From Hyalella azteca (lineage: Eukaryota > Arthropoda > Malacostraca > Amphipoda > Hyalellidae), in assembly GCF_000764305.2 (NCBI RefSeq), contig NW_025932753.1, positions 62,001 through 126,000 on the forward strand: DNA of 64,000 nucleotides, given 5' to 3'. Of the stretch, positions 58,401-64,000 are shown piece by piece; positions within the stretch are counted from its first letter, which is position 1; each line of letters begins with the position of its first letter. The position numbers were made by a program, and so were the translations under genes. The notes beneath the pieces were generated by a model that did no database searches, was not told the origin of the DNA, and was given only the letters and a program-made list of their open reading frames with translations.

Positions 58401-59588
58401 TTGCACCTTGTCAGTTATTCTCAGAATAGCAGTAACAGCTTGAGTGTTGTTCTTAGTCAAGCATATACAGCTGGAGTGTTATTTGCCTGTTAAACACTGC
58501 TGTTAAATGAAAAAAAAAACACATCCACATTTCACAAGCTTTCAACGTGGAAAAGATTTAGCATAGACATAGACATTGGAATTGCTTAACTCTTGTTAAA
58601 TTGCATAGGTTCATGTAGCTAAAGTATGTAGAATTATAAGGTTTCAGAATTATGTAGTGTAAGGAGGGTTAATGTTGAGGATCCATGTTGAATTCTGGAG
58701 ACATACCTTAACGGTGCGGAGGAATAGTGGCGACTCATAGTAGGGCAAGATGCACATCATCACGGCATCAACATTCATCTCATGAATTGCATACCTGAAA
58801 ATTATTGCTTAGTTTAAATTCATACCACAAGGAACAAGTTGATCGGAATATTTCATAATGAATAGAATGAGATAGGTAAGCCTAAGAGTTCAAATTTGTT
58901 CTGGATGTTTGGAATGAATACATTTACTCATTTTTTAATCAAACAGAAGAAGCATCAAAGTAAATTGAAGTTGTTATAAATAGTTGAAAACTGACCTTTG
59001 CAACAGCCACTCCATGGCTTTGAGAGCAGGTGTGAGGGTGAGGAAGTATGGTGATAGTAGCAACAAGAAGCCTTCAATGGCCTCATCCAGAACTTTGTTA
59101 GTGTCACTATCAGCTACAAAACGCTGCACATGTTTCGACTCTTCACTGAAGAGATGCTTATACTTGCCAAACTTGCCATTAAGCTTCACTAGGTCATTGA
59201 ACCCAGAAATGCCTGAAAAAATACAAAATAAATATATGATGCTCCGGTTCTGTGATAAATTATACCTTAGCTCAATAATGATGGACAAAAATTTGATTTG
59301 AAAAAATATATTTAAGTTATATTAGTCATTAATCCATCATGAATTATGATATTTGATTGAAAGCATTCAGGATAATATATTAAAATAATTTGAAATAAAT
59401 AAATAAAAATACACTTAACAACTAAACAAAAATATGAGATACTCACCAACATCATGAAAATGATCCAGAGAGAATGTGTCACTAAGGGCATGATCATCAT
59501 AGAGAAGAGAAGGTTTCAGTCGCTTGTCTTGATAAATATTTGTCTGCGGAGCAGCCAAACATTCTAACTGCTGCTGCAGACTTGACAT
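40473..59588 (-). CDS. HEATR1: HEAT repeat-containing protein 1 (UTP10/BP28), 35 coding exons
   Basis: Large nucleolar HEAT-repeat scaffold of the t-UTP/SSU processome, needed for rDNA transcription and 18S pre-rRNA processing. The start ATG at 59588 gives MSSLQQQLECLA, like the family N-terminus. Domain evidence: U3snoRNP10-type N-terminus (EAIEGFLLLLSPYFLTLTPA, then MEWLLQR). In the middle is DAVLHNLMTIFTFMGEGLLQ followed by FVDALPDISVHRRLMIFKLL. The BP28 C-terminal domain has THQSQLLALLERAL, RFVAWADEQN and NDALWSDLSKKM. The protein ends EDIMGDAVREQLEV. Predicted length about 1983 aa (human 2144). Every exon joins in phase. Three introns use GC donors. It is convergent with BRAP. Confidence 0.95.
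41170..41225. repeat. Twin perfect palindromes (30 bp and 22 bp), HEATR1 intron 33
   Basis: 41170-41199 and 41204-41225 are each perfectly self-complementary. Both are centred on AGTGGCCACT and separated by 4 bp. The host intron is only 193 bp and has a GC donor. Confidence 0.9.
45088..45178. mobile_element. Minimal palindromic repeat-family copy, HEATR1 intron 25
   Basis: AATTTAAAAGCAAATGAAAT through TCACAATATCCTTC is the imperfect inverse of GAAGATATGGTGAATTTAG through CTTTAAATATTT. The CTGATGATGG core has been deleted, leaving about 40-bp arms. Confidence 0.55.
45415..45460 (+). mobile_element. hAT-like terminus, HEATR1 intron 25
   Basis: CAGGGCTCCGCAACTGGCGG resembles hAT-family terminal repeats. 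The opposite end and an 8-bp duplication were not found, so this is probably truncated. Confidence 0.3.
47599..47833. mobile_element. hAT MITE with 8-bp target duplication, HEATR1 intron 22
   Basis: Element 47607-47825 (219 bp). Left end CAGCAGTCTCCAAAC; right end, complemented, CAGGAGCCTCCAAAC. It is flanked by the direct repeat CGCTAGAG (47599-47606 and 47826-47833), the 8-bp duplication typical of hAT insertions. The CCACGGCCCGCGGGCCGG interior near the left end is characteristic of hAT non-autonomous elements. No transposase. Confidence 0.9.
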
Positions 59589-59712
59589 TTTGTGGTTGGA
59601 ATATAACTAATCAATTGATGAGAAATAACTCAATTGCTGAATCAAATGTAAAAACTGGAATGGGAGAAACTTGTTGGTTGAGATCAAGAAAATATGTAAC
59701 AATAACTTAACC

Positions 59713-59806
59713 AAGAATTTAAAAGCAAAGAAAATGCCTAGTACACTCACCATATCTTCATTGAAAGCATTTCAGAGACCAGCTCCATCATCAGTTAAAA
59801 AAGTAT
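59713..59806. mobile_element. Half copy of CTGATGATGGAG palindromic repeat family
   Basis: AAGAATTTAAAAGCAAAGAA, then CTCACCATATCTTCATTGAA and AGCTCCATCATCAGTT. This is a left arm; its complement reads CTGATGATGGAGCTGGTCTC, then TGAAATG. It lies 125 bp upstream of the HEATR1 start codon. Confidence 0.7.
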
Positions 59807-60237
59807 AGGATACAGTACAATCATTTGAAAAGATCTAAATATAGATCATTGTGTATATACATGAGAGAGAATAGAAGCCAAGTAACCAGCAAATGACAAT
59901 GAACATAAAAACCAACTGAATGACAATTTTATGAGGACTAGAAGTTAGAACTCTACATGTTATTAGGACAAATTTTCCAGTTGTATATCACTGATTTCAT
60001 TCAATGAAACTTATTATTTCAAAAATACCATCATTTAAAGCTATCTATGCAGATTTCATCATTTGTCATTTGGTTGCAGCCCCTCTTTATCCAGTAACAA
60101 AAGAGGTCAATGCTAAAATTGTATGAGCAAGCACCATGCTGCATCAATCCAGATCCCAGGCTGCAGGATATGGCACAACTGCCACAACATAGGTCAAGGA
60201 ATCCAAACTCTTGCCCTGAAGATTCTCTTTTGCCATC

Positions 60238-60399
60238 TCTTTTTAGCACATTTTCTCATTTATGGAAAAAGGCGCTATTGTGCTGGCATACATACCATGT
60301 ATGCCTGTCTGTCCATCCATGACTTTACATTTTCGTTGACAAGAAAATGTGCTCTCTGTCACTCACTGCAGTGAGTAATGTCACTACTGAGTTATATTT
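60238..60399 (+). mobile_element. Palindrome-ended dispersed repeat, copy C
   Basis: TTTTTAGCACATTTTCTC through CAAGAAAATGTGCTCTCTGT, then TCACTCACTGCAGTGAGTAA and ACTGAGTTATATT. Same family and orientation as copy A at 9448. Confidence 0.8.
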
Positions 60400-60688
60400 T
60401 CTATCACTTTGCTGGGTAGGCAGTCTGATGGTCTGATGGCTGATTATCATCTAAAGACAAAAATCAACTACCAAGTCGAGTTCACAAAAGTGATGAAGAC
60501 AATGTCAAATCACACTCTACCACACTCTAAGGGATGGTTTTGAGAGTTTTTCATTAATAACTTCTTACTACATTTCATAAACATATTTGGGCTGATTTTA
60601 AAGCTCTTTGCAAGGGATATCAAATGGCATCTCTAAAAATTCCATATGCTGTTTGTACGGTGCCTGATGCAAAATAAAAGCGTTCTGA

Positions 60689-60711
60689 ATTACCCCTGGG
60701 AACGGGGTAAT
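60689..60711. repeat. Short inverted repeat ATTACCCC / GGGGTAAT
   Basis: 8-bp perfect stem with a 7-nt loop. It extends imperfectly outwards (GTTCTGAATTACCCC versus the complement of GGGGTAATCCGGAAC), like two transposon ends brought together. Confidence 0.5.
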
Positions 60712-62009
60712 CCGGAACACTTGAAATAAAACTTAATTTTAAAATGTTGAAGAGGGTCGCAGAACATTAGCTGTATTGTATCATAGTGTATTTTCTTACT
60801 TCTAGGTCATGCCTCCTAATATCATCTGGTTTTCTCCCTTAGAAGGAGTGGTTTAAATTTTGTTTTGTTATTAATAATGTGTGTGTTTCTTCTGTGCTTG
60901 TTTTAGACATATATCTTTGTTATTGGTTTTACCAATACATGTGTCCAGTATTGCCAGTGAAAAAGAGTCTACCTTTAACATGCACCAGCATGGTCATGCT
61001 TGAGCTTGTGCCTATCTGCACCTGATTGTCTATCAATGTCTGCATCCATTGCCTGAATTCTAATTTACCTTGAAGTGATTGTTCACCCAATCCTGATTGC
61101 TAAACTGCCGGTACTCTGGTTCTTCCACATACTCCTGTTTCCTAAGCAACTTCAACGCTCCTTAAGGGTGAGTTGCAGTGAACTGGTAATATGATGCATT
61201 AATTTCCTGTCCTACCCATTGTCATGCTTTAACTAAATTGCACCCAATTTGGCTTATGATCTTGGTAAATCTTTGGTTGCTATTACAGTTAGTGAGAGTT
61301 TCTTTGCTTTGAGTGTTTACATTTCGACATTTGCATTACAGCATTAAGTCTTGTGTTATGCTTTGTGTTCCCTTTTGCTATACTGTATGGAGTACTTGTC
61401 CTGCTTCTTGCTGAAGCTTAATACCTGCTTGATAAATTTAATCTCAATCATAACTTTATTCACTTGAAGTATGAGTCCTCTTTATTTGCCATAAAAGGCA
61501 ATGGACTCAAGAGTTGTATTTGTTAATTCGATAGGAGCAGTCGGTGTGGGACCCAGCTGCCAAGCTGTTGTGGAGATCATACCATAAATTCGTTACAAGG
61601 GTTTCTCCCCTAGGGTGGCTTAGATTATATTTTGGAAAATGCACTTTGCTGCCTGCGGATGATCCTCTACTGTCATTGTTTAGGTTCTTAGTCTTAAGTA
61701 TATGGGTGTTTGTATTCACCAGTTTTTCATTGTCCCAAATTCAGTCTAAGCATCTTGAGTGGGATAGTCTCATGGGGTAAGGGGGCTCATATCCACATAG
61801 GTTTTGTGGAACCCCAGTTGATCGAACCGCTACAATGTTCATGAAGCATGCAAAGTGTATTCATAGATTACTAACAGTCCTCTGAAGTCCCCCTTTTCCT
61901 TTGTAGATGTAGAATAAATGACATTTTCTTTTTTTTACTTGTTTTTCCATTATTGATATGATATTACTATATCCATACATTATAGTATTATTGATGTGAT
62001 ATTATTCTA

Positions 62010-62600
62010 TCCATGGACATGCCATTGTGCATTTACAACAACCTTGTCCACTGCAAGCTTCATATCAGACTTTTACAATACAATTTAAGGTCCTTGACGG
62101 TCCTGTTCATTGGTCGACAACAATTTTTATCAGCACCGCGCATGTTGCGGTGTCTGTTCCAAGATGGTCAAAGCCTCATCACACGTAGCATGAAGGGCTG
62201 TACAGGGCTGGGTTGTCCCTCCAGAAACTGTCGAACCTGCTCTTGAAGCCGTTTACAGATGGTGCTGTGATGACAGACTCTGGCAGACTATTCCATGAAT
62301 TAATTACTCGCTGTGAAAAGAAGTTACTCCGTACGCTGAGTCGGCATCTGCCTTTGAGAGAGAGTGGTCTCTAGTATCCCTGTTCAGTATCCCTCAATCA
62401 GTAGTCATGTTGCATTTCTTCTGTATCTGAGCTTCCAGGACAGCTTGTAATTTCACACCATTTTAATTGGGTGAAGTGAATTCACTATAACAAAAAATAT
62501 CATAAAAACACACCTGAAACAAAAAGGAATATTTTAATGACAAGTTGACAACCATAATATTTTTTGAGAAATAAATAATAGTTTAGGTTAATTACTTTTC
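62010..62600 (-). mobile_element. LINE 3' region relic
   Basis: Contains the reverse-transcriptase tail at 62179-62370 (minus), its probable 3' UTR (62010-62062) and an upstream block (62449-62590). The first and last blocks also occur at 28698-29155, so both loci derive from one repeat family. Confidence 0.65.
62179..62370 (-). pseudogene. LINE reverse-transcriptase C-terminal tail
   Basis: A 63-codon open frame reading RSNFFSQRVINSWNSLPESV, then ITAPSVNGFKSRFDSFWRD and ending SPSCYV. This is the classic C-terminal motif of Jockey/CR1-like retrotransposons. A stop codon lies just upstream, so the copy is 5' truncated. Confidence 0.85.
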
Positions 62601-63025
62601 ATTTTATGTTGCCTGATGCACAATTCTATCTATGACATTCTAAGGACAATTTTGTAATGACCAATGATGCATTGATTTTTTATAAATTTTTTTGCTGAGC
62701 AAGGTAAATGTAATCAAAAATTTTTTTGTTAATTGATTTTTTGGTAACTGGAGCCTTTGCTAGCTTAGGCCTTAGGTTCTACTGTAAAATGAGCGTTAAT
62801 GCATTTTTAGGGTGGTGTCCCTTATTACCCTGGGCCTGGGGGAGTGTCCCTTATTAGTACTACTACTACCCCCTTCAGCAGCCTGCCAGGCCCCTTGTGC
62901 AGAAATAACCGCCATTTTTTTAAATGAGATACGCAAATTCTGTCAATCATGTTTTTAAGTCAACAGTCCTGGATGTAACTTTTATGTGAGTAAAATTTTT
63001 TAATATGGTGAAATTTTTTTTTGCT

Positions 63026-63083
63026 ACAGACCTTAGCAGAGCCTCTGCAGGCTCTGCTGAGTGCTGAGCTCAGCTGAGGTCTG
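63026..63083. repeat. Hairpin-forming inverted repeat
   Basis: AGCAGAGCC (63035) pairs with GGCTCTGCT (63050) across a 6-nt loop. CAGACCT (63027) and AGGTCTG (63077) form an outer stem with an asymmetric bulge. Confidence 0.5.
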
Positions 63084-63755
63084 TTTCAGTCCAGTGCAGA
63101 GGTACCTACTTTTCCAAAATCTCACTTTTCACACTTCTTTTCAGGGATTTTTTAGAGGTAGGTATTAAATGTATGAACAGTATGATTACTTAATTTGTTT
63201 TATGGTTTATGCTACATAGATACCTAGTAAAAATGTTGAACTTTACACCACTAGGTATTTTTAGTTTTGCAATATTTTGATTAGTTTAGCTGCTACAATA
63301 CTTCTACAAAATGTGGGACACCTGCCCCCACTTACCCTGCCTGTCCCTTATTACGGCCCCTTTGACGGTAGGCTATTCTTCTAAAACGGTAAATAAATAA
63401 ATAAAAAGGAGTTCCCCGTCAAGCTGTCCTGTCATTGTTAGTTTGTTACAAGTACAACTTGGAGTTGGAAATGTCAATGTGTGCTGGGAATTTACACATT
63501 ACTTATTCAGGCTTTGTACATCGACTGATAGAGTGCAGACAAGTGAAAGGCAACTCATCTCCGGTCTCCCACTCACTCCCAGGGCCCAGTCCCCACCATA
63601 CAGTGGCCCCAGTCGCCCCACCGCCCACACGTAAAAAATTCTTTAATTTTACGTGCAAATTACACATAAATTGTTGTATTTCTAGTTTCAACTGTCCTAA
63701 TCCGTTAGTTGGCATTAAATTATACATGCATACTGCAAATTACAAACATAATCAC

Positions 63756-63880
63756 CGAAAAATTGGACGGTGTTTTATGTCCCTTTGAGTCTTGAGAGCT
63801 TCTTCTTTTGTACACTCGCTGAAAACTTTGTTCTTCACCACTCATCTCACGTCCGGATTTGGATTTGGGGCGTGGTGACT
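63756..63880 (-). CDS. Weak candidate exon of unrecognised gene
   Basis: On the minus strand a good 3' splice site (CTGACC branch-like element, CTTTTTCTCAG) precedes 63880. An ATG at 63845 opens MSGEEQSFQRVYKRRSSQ, then DSKGHKTPSNFS, up to a GTGATT donor at 63755 in phase 0. No family was recognised and no neighbouring exon was found. This could easily be chance. Confidence 0.15.
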
Positions 63881-64000
63881 CTGAGAAAAAGAATTTCAGG
63901 GTCAGGCCTTTGCAACGGCCATCAGCCACGCATCACATTTTCATTTGTTAGTAAGAAGAAGAAAAGGGAGACCAAGCCAGGTGGAAGCAACATTAAAGAG

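Larger units (their letters stand above)
40473..59588 (-). other. HEATR1: HEATR1 exon coordinates
   Basis: In transcript order: 59447-59588, 58996-59212, 58707-58794, 58190-58360, 57699-57794, 57044-57223, 56345-56538, 55906-56022, 55331-55505, 55137-55193, 54704-54874, 54253-54426, 53717-53818, 53330-53428, 52499-52797, 52178-52319, 51124-51408, 50571-50809, 49642-49955, 49063-49184, 48627-48755, 47895-48048, 46945-47190, 46143-46294, 45738-45909, 44849-45032, 43934-44130, 43407-43585, 43018-43209, 42568-42747, 42120-42277, 41618-41732, 41255-41395, 40900-41061, 40473-40679. Exon 11 may instead end at 54698 (donor GTAACG), adding Val-Phe. GC donors follow exons 13, 27 and 33. Introns are mostly 150-700 bp, far shorter than those of the channel gene. 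Confidence 0.85.
59589..62000. other. Region upstream of HEATR1
   Basis: Should contain the HEATR1 promoter and 5' UTR; no core promoter element is clear. It contains two repeat copies (59713, 60238) and a small inverted repeat (60689). No gene was recognised. Confidence 0.45.

Noticed and set aside
63435..63788. 117-codon plus-strand frame with a Pro-rich stretch
   Set aside because: No domain or convincing splice sites; its composition reflects a local GC-rich patch.

Overview
This is eukaryotic nuclear DNA with spliced genes, probably from an arthropod and plausibly a crustacean. The signs are AT-rich introns, LINE, hAT and palindromic MITE debris, many intronic tandem arrays, a TTAGG-type telomere-like repeat, and an invertebrate-style Cys-loop channel. 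The species cannot be named from the sequence. There is no prokaryotic operon, CRISPR array or phage. All gene models below were built by hand from splice sites, reading phase and family resemblance.

Layout. (1) 94-6153, plus strand: CSTF2 (CstF-64, mRNA 3'-end processing), 11 coding exons. (2) 6.2-11.3 kb: intergenic, with decayed LINE and MITE pieces. (3) 11299-25681, plus strand: a Cys-loop ligand-gated anion-channel subunit, 10 coding exons. Its long introns hold at least eight tandem arrays and several palindromic elements. (4) 25.7-30.1 kb: intergenic, with a perfect 38-bp hairpin enclosing telomere-like repeats, a nested MITE and a strongly structured segment. (5) 30079-39958, plus strand: BRAP (RING plus UBP zinc-finger E3 ligase), 13 coding exons, the first tentative. 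(6) 40473-59588, minus strand: HEATR1/UTP10 (18S rRNA processome), 35 short exons, convergent with BRAP (514 bp between stop codons). (7) 59.6-64 kb: mostly repeats, with a LINE reverse-transcriptase C-terminal tail and one weak candidate exon.

Three of the four genes are conserved housekeeping genes: mRNA 3'-end formation, Ras/ubiquitin signalling and ribosome biogenesis. The fourth is a neuronal-type receptor. Nothing suggests that they work together. The notable features lie in gene architecture and repeats. Five of about 65 introns use GC-AG splice sites, supported by reading phase. One receptor splice acceptor sits inside a six-copy 35-bp tandem array that stays open in the exon's frame. 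A palindromic repeat family carries a hammerhead-like core. Several insertions have clear boundaries: target-site duplications, or a paralogous empty site. No wholly new multi-gene system was found.
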